This document shows, in pieces, positions 27,724-42,700 of a DNA stretch of 64,000 nt. The DNA is taken from the NCBI RefSeq assembly GCF_037975245.1, contig NC_092577.1, positions 30,531,398 to 30,595,397 on the forward strand, read 5' to 3'. Under the pieces are notes generated by a model, which worked only from the letters and a program-made list of their open reading frames with translations, did no database searches and was not told the DNA's origin. The position numbers were made by a program, and so were the translations under genes. Numbering within the stretch: the first letter of the stretch is position 1; each line of letters starts with the position of its first letter. The stretch is from Apostichopus japonicus (lineage: Eukaryota > Echinodermata > Holothuroidea > Aspidochirotida > Stichopodidae).

Positions 27724-30700
27724 TCAGGTTAAAGGGAGTGACTTGTTGTGCGACTGGCATCCACTGTTGTTGGGGAAATAGATTTTCCTTATTGCATTGC
27801 TGCCCTCGTATGTCCTGGTCTTGATTTCCGCTTCGACTTGATCCAATGGATTTATGTTCTGTTGTAAAGAGAAAAGCAAAATTGGGCAATAATATTATTC
27901 CTGGAGGAAGGTAAAACTCACTGTTGAGCAAGCAGTGTCCTAAGACCAAGGGATTATATAAGCATATAAACACAACAATCCATTTAACTTGAAAAATATC
28001 ACAAACAACTGCTTCGGAATGGTTGATTTTGCTTTCCCTATCTAAATTACGAGTTTAACTCGGTTTAGCCCTCGCTTTGGTTTATACCCGGAAAAAAAAT
28101 AACTAGTGATTTTTCGAGTATCATGTGACCTACGAAGTAACCCAAACTGTCGGCCTTATCTTAGTTAATGAAGGTTCTGCAGCAGGAATTGACTTTCACA
28201 AAAGAGCTTGAGGAGTAAGATACAAGCCAAGCGAGGGCTGACTAGGTTGAACTCGTAAAGATCAAACGGACCAACCCCGGTGAAGTATTGCTGGCTCCAC
28301 TGTTACAAGTCACAGCGAAATCTTAACAATACATCTATATATCACGTCCGCCTGCATTAGAACACAGTAATCTCCATATTTTTTTTTTTACATTTGGTGG
28401 TTTGCAAAACTGTCGGAACCTAAATGTGTGACAAAAGTCCACGCTACATATCATCCAAATCCTAGCCTTTGTTTGCCAGATTTAGAGCAAGAGTTAAACC
28501 AAGGACTGCATCAAACCAATGGATTTTTCACACAAATTACATTCTCAATTGACTATTTTGCTTCTGGCACGGTTTTCGATTGTGCTTAGTATTAAGCGAC
28601 AATTGACATTTCCGACAGTGTAATAAACACGTGGGTGTGTGTAATTGTGATTAACATTCATTCATGCACACACTCGCACGCTGCAACGGTGATAACAGTC
28701 AGACCCAAGTGCTGCATACTATCAGAGAGTAGACATTGGATTTACACCAGGAGATGCAGGATTTTAAAGAGGAAAGGGGGAGGGGGAGAGGGTGGGGTAC
28801 CTGGGGTTGTTGATGCCGACCCCGATGTAAGGGATGTGGAGGTCGTCCATCAAAAGAAAAAATTCATATTTTTACGCATGAGATGTGGTGCATTCTGAGG
28901 CATATTTGAACTACTATGAACCTGGTCTATAATTGCAAACATTTAAGGTTGTGTTAATAAATACTTCCTCGTAATTCGTTTGTGTAGGGTTGAAAAGGAG
29001 GATGTACAACATACACCCCCCTTACCACCCCCACCGCTCCCCACCCCCCACCCACCTCTCCCCCAACCCCCATTCCTGGATCAATGCCTCACTTGTGGTC
29101 GTTAATTCCTTGGTTCAGCTATTTCATGATTATCTTAGCGGACAACGTACCTGCATAGACTGATATTTTTCCATGGTTATGAGTCGTCTTGAGATGGTCA
29201 TGTTAATCTTCTGTTCGCTGTTGGCGATGACTTTCAAACAAGGATGTTGAGGAATGTGATCATCTGAATATCTGTACAAATTAAAGAAAATCTCTTCACA
29301 ATTTGTTTGGTGGGTAATTTCATGAAGGATATATTATCTTTTATATTGTTCACTTAAAAATGCACATCTTGAATGGCACATTAATCCTACAAAAATTTTG
29401 AAATAGCAGAAGAGGTGGTTTGGGGCTAGAAGTAGGATCAAAATCAGAGACTGCACGATTACAAACCCTGCGATCTTACCGTTGAACTACCCAGCAGGCC
29501 TCAGATGTGGTGATACCTACGTACCCATTTCTTTCCTTCACGGATGGGTGGTGGGTGTAGGGGGGGTGGGGGAGAATGGGGGTTTTGTTACTCATGGGCC
29601 ACAATATCTTGGCAAAACCTTATCACCAGGGATGACATCAAAGTTTCATTTCATGTAGCCCAGAAAGCAATAGGGAATGGATTTCATGAACAATTTTGAA
29701 TATTTGTGAGTGCTTTACGTAAATCAACAGTGGAAAACAGTGGAAACAAATGTTGAAATGTATTTCAGCTGATTGAGCAGGGAATTTAATGTCTGAGGGT
29801 TGAGAGTATCATAATCATTTTACTTTTACTAAACACATCCCCCCCCCCCCGTAGCACACCTTCAATCTTAGGATACGGTAACCACATTTTCCCAATTAAT
29901 CCAGGGATATGATGATAATGTTAACCTCTCCACCTCCCCCCCCCCCCCCTCTTTCTCCATTTCCTTTTTGACATCAAGTTTTATGAACTGAAACTAACAT
30001 TTGAAGGGAGGGCGCAATTTTGAGGGACCTCTGAGTGCTTTGGTGGTTCTAATGTTTTAATGTTTAATGTTTTGCGATGAAATTATTCAACGATCTGAGA
30101 TGCCTTCATCTGTAAGTCATGAATATATATGAGGATATAGCAGGGACGGTACATAAAATCCGGGGACATTTCAGGTGACGGTATTAATCCAGGACTGTCC
30201 CCGAAAATCAGGGACGTGCGGTCACCTTATCGTCAGAGCCCCTCCTCATTCTTTTACCATTTACTGTTCAGACGACAACTGAAAATTTACTATAAAAGCT
30301 TTTATTGATTGTACCCATTGTAAGGGGTGGGAGTTGGTGGTGTTGAGAGGGGGCAGGGGTAGTTTTATAGGTCATATATGTTAAGGCTATCTTTTTTTTT
30401 AGTGAGGGGTAGTACTTTTATAGGTGTTTAGGTTATCTATTTTCTTTGATGGGAGTACTCTATTCGATTAAGCCCAAAAGGGTTTCTTAGTTTACTTCCT
30501 TTCACATATTTTTACTTATTTGCAGTTATATTGTCTTGTTCATCTGTTATACTATGTGATGAAACAAATAAATCAATTTCAAAAAAATTTAAAAAAATAT
30601 TTTTTAGCAAGTATTGATAGCCTTTATGACTCATAGTAACAATGCACTTACATTTCAGGGGATGGCAAATTAAATCCTCCATTTCTTAGAACTTCCAAAT

Positions 30701-33700
30701 CAGATTTACAATTTTTCAGATAATTTTAGAATGGGAACCTGTCATCTGCTCCTCTATGAAAGGGTAGAGCCGAGACCCTGCAATAATATCCTTAACTGAT
30801 GACATCCTAATAAATTTCCTAAAATTGATTGATCATGATCAAAATCCTAATCAATTTCCTAATTGGATTATCCACAAATATTGATGAAATCCCAGCCTTC
30901 GTCTTGCATTAACCTCCAAGAGCTTGGATCTAGAAACTCCTTAACACTAGGCCTAGGGTTTCTTAATGCAGCTAATAAAGCCTACCATACACCCATTGTA
31001 TCACAATACTTATCATGACCAGGTACTAGGTACAATAGCTGAGTCCATAAATAAGTAAGTTGAAAATTCATGTTCAAGTTGTTCTTAGGATGAAGAAATT
31101 TCTCTGTATTCTTACACTTTTAGTTTTGCTGTAAACCGGTACATTAGAGACCATTTTGCTTGGCATGGATAGAAACCTGGCTGCCACAGGTTTATTAGAA
31201 AGCTATGGTTCAGAACGGTTGGACTCGATCAGTCTCAATATAAACTGATATTACTTATTACATCCCTGTTGACAGGAAGCTTGGGTAAAGACTGTTATAG
31301 ATATAGGCTTACTTTGTTCGACTAGCTAGCCAATAATGAGTCACTTGCATTTGGTCACGCCTGGTATTAACTAGTATTGAAAGATACTGAGAATTTGAGA
31401 TAACTTTCCATCATTATTAGACATTTCTTGTTGCAGTGTTTATTTTCTATACTGAAACCTGACAGATATTGTGGATTTTTCATGACTTTCCAGGCTTGGA
31501 AAAAATAAATTTCAGATTACCCTGACTTTCCAGGACGAACCTTGGAAATAAATGTATATATTTTTTTTTAATTTGTAAGGTTTTATATACAATAATTTCT
31601 ATGCACCTTTGCATTTGTTGCCATTTGACCATTTTTATGGAAAGCAGTGTAGTATGCAATTCAAGATAATGTGTTCTTTATATTCATTCGACCAATGAAG
31701 AAAGTAAGACTTTACTGCCAGTTTTTGTCAGAGGAACAGTTTTCTTCACCGTTAAGAGCTAATGTTTAATTTGCAACAAGCTGTGACTATTGAGTGACTG
31801 AGTGAGGTGTATACCCAACAATTTATTTCATTTTTTTTGTTTACCAATGGGGCACAATTGTTAAGGATTTTAGGGACTCAGAGAAAACCTTCAAGTTTTC
31901 CGTTTTGTTCCCCCACCATTTTTATATGGCATACATACTCTGCGTTGACCACCGGTAGCCAGTATACCAGTCTGCCGTGAAGCCGGAGGTAACGGGCCGA
32001 AAAGTTCAGAAGGTCCTTGAAGATGTCAGCAAGGTGGTAGCTCATGGTGGATGGAATGTGGCCTTCCAATCTGGAGCAAATGTGGATAGGAATATTTTAA
32101 TAAATAAAAAATGGAAATATAGGAGAAGTGAATCTAAGGAGTTTAGAAACGCATTTTAGATGTCTAAAGGAGAAACTCAACAGGATCTATTCAAAAAAAG
32201 AATTACAATACGAGCAGTTGCGGATTTAGTGAAGGGGTGGGGGAACAGTACAGGGAAGAGGGCAGGGGAGAGAGGGTTACATGGAGTACATGAGGGGTAC
32301 TGCGAAATCACACCCTCAAAATATTGGAATCTTCTGGAAGTTATTCAACCTTACATTGAAGTTTCTTTAAAATAGACTAACATTTGGACAAATATATCTA
32401 TATAAAGTGTCAAATCCTTTGTATCTGGTTATTGCCGTCTGAAAGTGTCCCAACTTGGAAACTGACACATCAGAGGAAAGCTGACAAAGTGGTCTTGTCC
32501 CAATTTTGTATCTGAGACACTTTCATGGATTATACCCCCACATTTAGCCGAATTATACAGTTAACTTCAATGCTTGCACGGTGTTAGGGAAATGTTTTTC
32601 TCTTCCGTCGAGCAGTTCGAATCCTGACCTATACAAGTATAATTCTTTCCATTTCTGGCAGAGACGGTAAACCATTGGTAAAATCACAGAGCTGGAAGAT
32701 AGGACTAAACCAGTCTGCACACTCAGCTATCACCACTATCATGACCATTATCATTATCTTAAAGAATATTTATGCCCTTAGTATTTACCTTATACCATCA
32801 TACCTAACATTGCTCAAGTAACGATACTAGAGTTCCAAAATCTCCTATGTAAGAGGGCAAATCCCCAGGTGGGGGGGAGGGGGTGAGTCACTACAGTCAA
32901 CCATGATAGAATACAAGTACTAGTACAGACTCACAACATGTCTGCTTTACGATATGACAGATTAAATTCACTCACGTCTGATCTTCTAATTCATCGTAGT
33001 GTTTGTTCGTTCCAATCTTCCTCGTTTTCTCTCTGATTCCGTAAGGAGCTGAAACGAGGAACAACAAGTCTGTTAACCAGGAATCGAAATCAACAATAAG
33101 GCCTGGATTGATTATTGGGACATTAAATCCACACAAGAACTTGTACAGATACGTACAATCGTTCTCATCCCAATCTCCTATTCTCTAGGTTAATTTGCCA
33201 ATATAATTTGGTTAGCAGTAGGAGTGGAACCATTGAGGGGGACCCACAGCTCTGTACCCAACCCACCCCCCCCCCGCCAATCAAATTTTGAAGCACTTCA
33301 AATTAGCTCCAAGCATATTTATTGTGACCATAACAAAATACATTGTGGACAAGCTTTCAGCATGCTTCCACATGCGTGTATTACTTACATTTTACCATTG
33401 ATTTACTTCTGGGCTGTTATTTCATTGGTGTTCGCAATACCTACTGATACTTACTGCAGGGATGTAAGTGCAGCCCCCCAAAAAAAATGGAAAACTATTC
33501 GGAGACCCCGGGTGAATGCCGTCCTAACACATCCTACTCCTAGCTCTGACTACTTACACACTATCGTTATGTTAGGCTAGCTCAGAAGTATTAGCGCTAA
33601 CACATCTTACCCCTAGTTCTTACTACTTACACACTATCGTTATGTTAGGCTAGCTCAAAGTTACGAATACGTCACAGCGAACTACGGAATAAAAAACAGT

Positions 33701-36700
33701 CTCACATTCGAATGCGATCACAAATATCGACTTTCATATGGGTATCCCGTAGATTTCCGCCGCTCACAAATATCACAAGCGTTAATTCCGAAAGTTATGT
33801 CGAGCACCAGCAGTTACGAAGATATTAATTAGCAGTCCAATCAACGTGAATTAGGCAAGGTTTTTCAACGACAGAAATGAGCTATGGCGATTTAAATTTC
33901 GCACGTACGTAACGATATTCACATGGCACAATGTTGTACAGTGCAATGCGATGATGCGAAACAGGAATGGTATTTTGATTGATCGATGAGTGATAGTTGA
34001 AGTTAGCTTGCTGCAACGGGCCAGGCATTTTTGCCGCGTTGTGTCTTTGATATTCGAACAATTTAGTGGAACTTTATTGGAATTAAACAAAACCGGATTT
34101 CCGTAAAAATACAGAAGACTTACATCCCTGAAGAAAAAAAACGGATTTCCGTAAAAATACGGAAGACTTACATCCCTGTTACTGCTCCCCTCCTTCCCAT
34201 TCCCCTATACCCCCAGCTCCTGAATCTAAAACGTATATGCGATGAGTGAGGATGCATTCGTTGATTTTAGAAAGTAATTTTAGTATGTAGGTAGTAAATA
34301 TAGACATGTAGCCCTGCCGTACAAATCAGTTCGCAGTTGTTTAACAGTCTTGCCATTGCGTGAACTGAAGGCCTGCATAGCCTATCACATTAGGTAACAT
34401 TAAGCTTATGTATGCCCAATGGTATAAGCCAAGTTGGGTTTTTAAGTTGAATGCCTTAATGAACTGGGTACCTGGTGCACCGACCTGCAATAGGCAAAGG
34501 GGTACCCGGGAGTAAATTTTTGGATCGTTCCCATCACTAGTGATGACAAATGTAGACAACTAAACAATCATTCATGGTTTGGATGATCTTCGGGATAGGA
34601 TGTGAATGATTGACTCTAGTCTATCCAGTATTTGTAAGAATTAGAGAGAGTTTTGCCTATAAACAGAATCTGCATCTTTTCTAATGCAGACCAAGTAAGA
34701 GTTTCAGTATTGCACCTGATGAAAAAATCACTTGCATTCGAGGTTGTTGAAAGAAAGATTTCTCATTCGACCCGGTACTTACGATCTGTGACGATCACAT
34801 CAAACAGTTCCTGTTCTCTCCAAACGTTGAGAGCAAAGTCGGACACCATGACATCCAAGTACCGGTCATGTAGATTGTACTGTCGCATGTTGGCTAAGAT
34901 GTTCTCATCATTTCCTATGGGAGAACAGAATTAAATGGATGTTCAAAACTATCATCCCAAACCGGTTATTCAGCCTTAATATATATCATCGAAAACTATT
35001 CTTTGCGTTACTTACCAAAACCTGAAACTTTGCACAACGACTTGACATTTGCGATGATGGACATCTGCGATGAGGATGTATGAAAAGCAAAAGGTTACGC
35101 CCAAACGAGTAAACTAAACACTATTGTGTGGTTAGAATGAGGAGGAGGGGTGGAAGTCAAGAAATGGACCCACTCGAGGAGGGGTGCAACTGACACTGGG
35201 AGGAGGGAGGCCAATGCTTAATTAAGGTTTATCAGGTCATTCTGGACAACAGGAGTGTATTAGTCATGAGGAGACAGGTAAGGTAAGTGTTGGAAATTAT
35301 TAAGAACACTGTGATTACTGTCTCTTTACCTCTGAGGGTGACCTCTCCTCTTGGTTTGCCAAAGCTACGGCTGCTTTTACCGACCCCGTGGATGGTGTTG
35401 ACGTTGATGTCGCATCCTGCCACGTAACCACCGAAATGAGCAGCGGCTACCAATAAACTACCTGTGAAGAGAGCGACAAGTTAGCATGCATCTTCATCAC
35501 CATCATCAATTCATCCCTGCTCCCCCCCCCAAAAAAAAATCTTTCTTTGATGACATCCAAGTTTCTCATTTCCCTAGGCTGACTGTGGCCGATAACTTCT
35601 AAGTACTAGGAATCACCCCAATATAAGTTCCCTGGTGATCTATGATTCAAGTGAGTGATTTCGTTGGAATTGGAGTTGAAAATTGACTGAAACTTAGTAA
35701 ATATGCATACATTTTCATGGAGGAGGTTTATTGTTAAATTTTTTAAACATATTTTACCAACTCTTTTTTTTTTTAACATTAGCTGAAACTTAGTTAATAT
35801 GCATACATTATTATGGAGGATGTTTATTGTTAAATTTTTTAAACATATTTAACAACTTTTTTTTTTACTGCTGAGATGGGCTCTACATATTATTTTATTT
35901 CTTCAAACATCTTGTCCACCAAGAATTCATGGCAGTTCTTATTATGACAATTATTCTAGCATTTGTTTGACTTTCTCACCAGTTTTCATCAATTATCAAT
36001 TTTACCAAACCTACAAGAGACTTTTTTTGCATCCAAAGAATGGTCATCTGATATTTCATATCATTCCGTCCACCCAAATAATTTTCCATGAGAAAATAAA
36101 ACAAATCTCACAAAGTTCTATTTTTATTCTAACAATATTTTCTTTATTTGAAATGAAAACTTGGTCGACATATTTCAACGAAATGTGTTGTCAAAGTATT
36201 AAAATGTATGAAATTCATCATTAAAAAAAAAAAAAAAAAAAAAAAAGCACAAAGACAATGTTTTGACTAGAACCATGATTTGAATCAAAAACCGTATTGA
36301 ATAAGCTCAACACCAAAGACCGCTTTGACTGGAAGCAAGTCCCCATCCAAAAGTAACAAAATTTTACTTCAATTTGAAGGAGTATGTCAATACTGTACTA
36401 ACCTGTACCCACGAAGGGATCAAAAACAAACATGTTTGGTTTCACACCGCCCTGGTTGGCCATGATGAGAGACAGTTGAGCATCCATGCTGGTGTTTCCG
36501 ATAAAATGTCTCGTCTTGACGGAGTACTGATGGGCGAGGTACCTCTGACCTTCTGAGACCTGCAGAATTTAATCGGCAAACATTGTCGATGCAATATTGT
36601 AAAGGAAAATTAAAAATTGCTACAGTACTATATGTATTTTGATTATAAAAATTGAAACCCATGATTTAAAAAATAGCACCGACCTTTCTTCCAACGTAAA

Positions 36701-39700
36701 CATAGAATGGTTCCTCGGGGGCGCTGTTGGGGTTCGGTCCATAGTCTTCACAAATATAAAACAGATCATCTGGATTCTCCAAGTCAACTCTCCCTTTAAG
36801 AGGCAGATTCACCATAAATTGCTGTATAAATGAAAAGCAAGCTTTTGATATGCAAGAGGGTACATTCATCCTCATACTGAAGATGCATGATAACTTTACA
36901 TGCACAGGTAACACAAACTAAATGTCTATCTAACAACTTTTCAAAAATGACTTGAAACTTTCAAAGTCGAATCGCATTTAAAATTCTGAATTCTTCTGAG
37001 ACAAAGTATGTTGTTATATACAATAAAGGATTCTAATGTTTAAAAGAAATCTTTTTTTTTCTTGTACCCCATAGCAACATTTTACACCAATTGTGACACA
37101 ACTGCAACAATGGTACTCATTTAACTGTATAACATTACTTACTTACAAAGAACTGAAGTCTGTATTTTGTATTTATTTGTTTTATTTTCATATAAGATAA
37201 ATAAAATAACAGTCATTGTTTGAAGTGATCAACATTTAGTGAACTGAAGATTGCCTTCCATTGTTTATGCCACCATGTAAACTTTTAGACACAAAATATC
37301 CCATCAAATGCAATTCACTCATTCTTATAGATATTTTCAACACTGTCAAAAAAATTGATACGATTAAAAGTTAGAGGACCTCATGTTTGTATCCTAGCAG
37401 CCAGTGGCGGAGCGTCCATACAGTCGGGGGGGGGGGCTGATGCCCCCCCTGACGGACTCAAATGGACTGCTGGCGCCCTTTTCAGCTCTTTACCACTTTT
37501 TACTTATTCGCGATTATTGACTTTTTTATTGCGCTCTCATCTACCTATTGACATTTGTAACATTTTGTTGGTGTAATTTGGCGATAACACCTATTTATTC
37601 TTCGTTTATCTGCAAATTAGCCAGGCCCGGAAAGAGTCATTTCCGGCGATCTAGGGAGTATCTTTACTCAAAAAATTTCTGTACGCTACACACCAACCTG
37701 TGGTGGCGCTCCGCTCAGATACTGTCGAAAGCGCCCCTACAGACCATTCTCGCCCCTCCTGACCAATACCCCTAGCTCCGCCACTGATAGCAGCTCCTCA
37801 CTAACTGTAACTAATTAGTTACAAATTACATATTTTAGTAGATTGGCAGTTTTCAACAAATTTTCTCTCAGAAATATCTTATTATGAGAGTAGCTTTCGA
37901 AACTTTTGCAACACTTTTAAGCAGTCATTTTTATGTCATTCTCTGAATAGAGTTAACATTTTCTTACATGAATCAGGTCCAGTCTTTTGTCTTGTTTTAT
38001 TTTCTTGCCAAATGAATGAACTCTCCAGCAGAAAGAATTCTCCTCTGAGCAATAACGACTAGTTTCTGCCGCGGGAAGGGCCTTGAGTTGTTCGCAAACT
38101 GAGGCCCTGGTGGGTCCGTGAGCCAGGACTTCCATCACCGTCCGACCAAGGATGGACCTTGTCATGTACTTGTGTACACTTTCCTCATTTGGAAACTTCA
38201 ACATCAAAAATGGACTTTGCTGAAAACAGTTGAAACATGAAAGGTCATTTCAAAGTCAAGATTGGTTAATGTTCCCAGTGAAATTTATTCCCAGTGCAAT
38301 GAAAATACTCTGGGAACAAAATACATTCATGTATTAAAAAAAAATAATGATAATAATTTGACTGCCTCAAATGCAGATAAATTTTAAAATCGTTTACTAT
38401 AATAAGGAATTGCTATTTGCAACTTTTTGTGGAAGAAAAAACTATGCACCACCGTACCATCTTTACTGGTTACCATAGTAGAGTTAAGTCAGTGTACACA
38501 GTTCAAACAGCTACTGGGTGCACAAACTCAAATTTTGACACATTGCTACATGGTCAACTTCAATGAAAACCAACGATGAATATCAATTTTAGCTTTTCTA
38601 TTTCCTAAAGTATTTGTATAAAGGCAGGCGCAAATTGCACTGACCCGACTGCATCTAAAATATATGTCAGGTCATAGTCTGGTTAGTGCGATTTGCTCAA
38701 AATTTTCCTCACGACCCAACCAAGATCCGAAAGTCGGCCCTCGTCGTGACCAACTCGGGCATATCAAACATGTTTGATATTCCGTGTAGGGTCGGGGACC
38801 CTTGCATCACAGTTGAGTCGGTTCGTGAAAGTTTGTGGCTCTCCACGACCTGACTGCGATATGGTACTAATGGATAGCCAATGAGGAAGCATAGTGACAT
38901 CAAATGAGAGCTCCAGAAAGTCAAAATGGCAGCCCCCATTACCCCATATAGACTGATGACCAGGAGATCAAACTGTTGGGTCCACGCATCGGGTCCGGCT
39001 AGTGTGCAGCTAGCCTAAGATCCGATGCTATAGAATTGAAAGCGTTTACTTTTCTCCAAGAAATATCAATATTACACACATTGTAGTACACACTGATCAA
39101 GTTATACCTTGAAAAGTCTGCAGTATTGGTAGACTTAGGAAGTCATCCCCATAATTCAGCATTCTAAAAATTGGTAAAAAGTTCAAAGAGTACTTTCAGG
39201 GAGGAACTGATCTATAGGAACATCTTACCTTCAGATATATATATAAAGGAGTGTTCAGTTACCCAATCAAACTTCTCATTGCAAGAGAATGCTAAAGATG
39301 GGTGGCGGTAAAAAAAAACACTTGTCAAAGTTGAAATATGAGTGGCAATTATTTAAATTTCCAGCATATTTGGGAGGCAATTTTGATGACCTTTCATAAT
39401 ATGAAAACTGAACAATAATGAAGGGGCTTCAATGGGAACTCTATGCAGCATTAAATCACTAAATAATATCTTATCTGTTGCTGGAATAGCTGTAAGAAAA
39501 GCTATGATTTTACAATGGGTCCGATGAGATCAAAGTTAACATTGAAATTTGAAAACAAAAATACAAATACAAACCTTAGCATCGTGATTTTGTTGACAGA
39601 CTTCAGCTTTGATGTGAAGCAAAGAAAGAATTGATGTAACTTCCTGTTGAGAAATTGATCAGTAAATGGTCTGAACTATAAATTGTTTGACAATTAATTG

Positions 39701-42700
39701 CAACACTGGCATTCAAATTATTGCACATTGACATTCAGATGGTGGCACAATTGGTGAGAGAGAGAACAGGAAATTGGTTAAAAAAAACTGGTATAGTAAC
39801 AATTTAGAAAATCTCAACTTTGTGAAACTAAAAGATTTTTCTAGAAACTTAGGTCTACTTATATTTATCATTATTTTTTCCCTCCTGAATGAGACAAAAA
39901 CCCAATAACCATCAGTGTTAGTCTAATGTGATGGAGAAAACTGCCTTGAACACCTTCCATGAACAAACAGCTAAGAGAAATTCTTATTTCTTTTGGAATG
40001 TATTTAGAGATTTAATGTTTCTTCACAGACAATGATTTTGACTTGATCAAGCCTAAATATGACATCACCGAGCCACAAACGTGGCAAGATATGCTTTTAG
40101 CTGTTTGGGAGGGATGTCCTTTGCTAATACTAGCTATGTAATATTGCTAGTGATGTTGGTTGGGGACCAACAACTAGGCCTTGCCAGGGACATAGCCAGG
40201 GGGGGAGCAGGGGGAGCGACCGCTCCCCCCCTTTCAGTGTTTTTTTTTTTTTTTAAACTGTCATTTTTTTAGCATGGTATTTTGTCAGTGCTCTTTTGAT
40301 CTTGAATACTCGACAGCTCCGTTAATTCGATTGTAATCGTAGTAACATTCACGCCTACTGATTCAACTACTTACTTAGTTTGGCAGATGCAATAAGCTAA
40401 ATTTAGCTTATAGCCAATTACAAGCCTACAGTTGGCCACTGCGTAATAAAATACATATTGCCTACCTAACCGCACTCTATGGAATGTCACGAACTGTATG
40501 CACAACAACGTCGAAAACGTTCGTTCAATGAGTCGTCCTAAGTTGTTGCACGAACAGCATGTTATAAAGCTAAGCTAGCAATCTTACGTGATACGCACTT
40601 CCTATAAATAATTATTACACTGCTAATACACTGCGATAACGATATTTGTTTTTAGGTCACTGCATTTCTGGCTGTATTACAAAATATGAAAGTTTATATT
40701 GTCCATCAGTTAAGTTCATCAAATGTAATAAAGTCCAGACATTGGACAATAAACAAGAATCATCCTACTGGAAAACTTGTAAAAGAGCACTATGTTTGTC
40801 TTTCTGATATATTATGTAAAAGAACATGTAAAAGAATTTAAACAGGAAACAAAATCTGCTGATAATGATATCATATGATCAGGGCGTAGCCAGTATGTAG
40901 CACGATAGTGTCATTCAACACTCTACCCGCCGAAAAAGACTATAGGATCCGATCTTGTCAGTTTTTCAACATGTAGTTTAGTACCCGTTTACACAGATAA
41001 TATTTCAGTTGAGAAAACACTTGAGAAATTTGCATCAGATGGCAATCGTCGGATAGCTCTCGCCTTCTCTTATTAGGCTAACTTAAACATTTACTAGCTA
41101 CAGTTGTATCAAAGACATTTCTGAACTATCTTACTATCTTTGCATCTACAAGTATCAGAAGTTGAAAAGTAAGTAAGACTACTCTGTACATGTACCTTCA
41201 AGGGCGGCGGAACCGGGGGGCACAGGGGGCAAGTGCCCCCCCCACTTTTCCTCAGGTTAAAAATGTGCCCTTTTTCTACATAAAACTTGTACTCTTGATC
41301 ACCTTATTAGGTCAGCGATATTTCAATAAGAGATGTAATCCTAATTTAGAACTATCAGGGGCGTAGCCAGTATGTAGCACTGTAGGCCCGGGCCTACACT
41401 TTTTTTGGCCAAGTTATCTTTTTTATTAAAACACCCATAATTCAAATCCATAAGCTTGCTGGACGAGTTTAAGAGTCTCAGACAGGAAAAACTATTGAAA
41501 TGAACGTAGCAAGATTATGGCTAAATTAGGTGACCTATTCTTCTGTCATCTAGGCTGTCATTCATATCGCGTGCCGTTTCATTCAATACTCTACCCTCCA
41601 AAAAAGACTAGGATACGATCTTGTCAGTTTTTTAACATCTACTTAAGAACCCATTTACGCAGATAAAATTTCAGTTGAGAACATTCCACAGTCAAATAAG
41701 CCTATCGTTGATTAACAGACTTTATATGTATAGAGCTGCAGCACTTTGTTGCCTGTTGTTGTCACGATCGGCGTTCCAAGTTCCAAAACAGCCTTTTCGA
41801 TAAACATTTACTAGCTACAGTTTTATCAAAGACAATTACTGGCTATGGTTGTATCAAAGACATTTCTGGCTGATATGTTCTTGTTAATGATTTTAGATAA
41901 TAATAACAAACACAAAAGAGATATGATGTAAAACAGAAACTATGGTGTATTGACTCGACATACGTCGTACTAAGGATCTTGCGAGAGTGAGATGTAAACA
42001 AAAACATGTATGGAACGCCAGAAAAGCTTAAATGTAACATCCCCCTTCTTAAGTATACAAATATACTTGAATGTCCATAAAGATGAAATGTCCATGGAAA
42101 GTATCAAAAGTGATGATCCCATATATCAGGTAGAACTGAAAAACAAAAAAAAACAAAAAAAAAACAAAAGACATGTATACCTGAAATGTTCTCTCCCAAA
42201 GCTCAACTCTAATGCTAACATACAGGTGTAGTGATAAAATATATACATGTACATGGCAAGAAACAACAGCACAAGAAACCTTGCATGAGCCATCATTCCA
42301 TCACATAATCTTTGTACCGAGAGGGGGGCGTCCGGTTTCTAACCGGGCGGGTGTTGGCAACACTAGTAGCCGGGGTTGGAAAGGGGTCCTCCTCGTGGCT
42401 CTCCGAGGGGGTTGGGAGTTTCCCATCATCAAGACCATTTGAAACTGAAGTGGGCAATGGTCTGATGTGCCTACGGTCACGCTGATACTGTGCGCCGTCA
42501 AGGGTCTGTACAGTGTACTTCCTGTCAGACTGTGTGCTGACAACTTTTGCCTCTTGCCAGATGGATTCTGGTGATTTTTTGAACCAACACTCTGATTGAG
42601 GGTTAAGGGTGGGTGGTTCCCGATGATGGGTGGCATAGGATTCAGTGTGCTTTTGCTTCCTTACCACAATACTCTCTTCTCTCTCACTCGTGGAAAACTG

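Noticed and set aside
32560-32640. B-box-like AGTTCGAATCCTGACC near 32613
   Set aside because: No convincing A box or tRNA fold upstream; a single 11-bp match is expected by chance in this much sequence.
35016-35064. A 49-nt segment with AG and GT borders (minus strand) that could be an extra TRMT11 exon
   Set aside because: It is not a multiple of three. It fits only if the previous exon uses a poor GTCACC donor 13 nt earlier. Joining exon 35330-35461 directly to 34783-34914 preserves the frame and the conserved RGNDENILANMRQY sequence.
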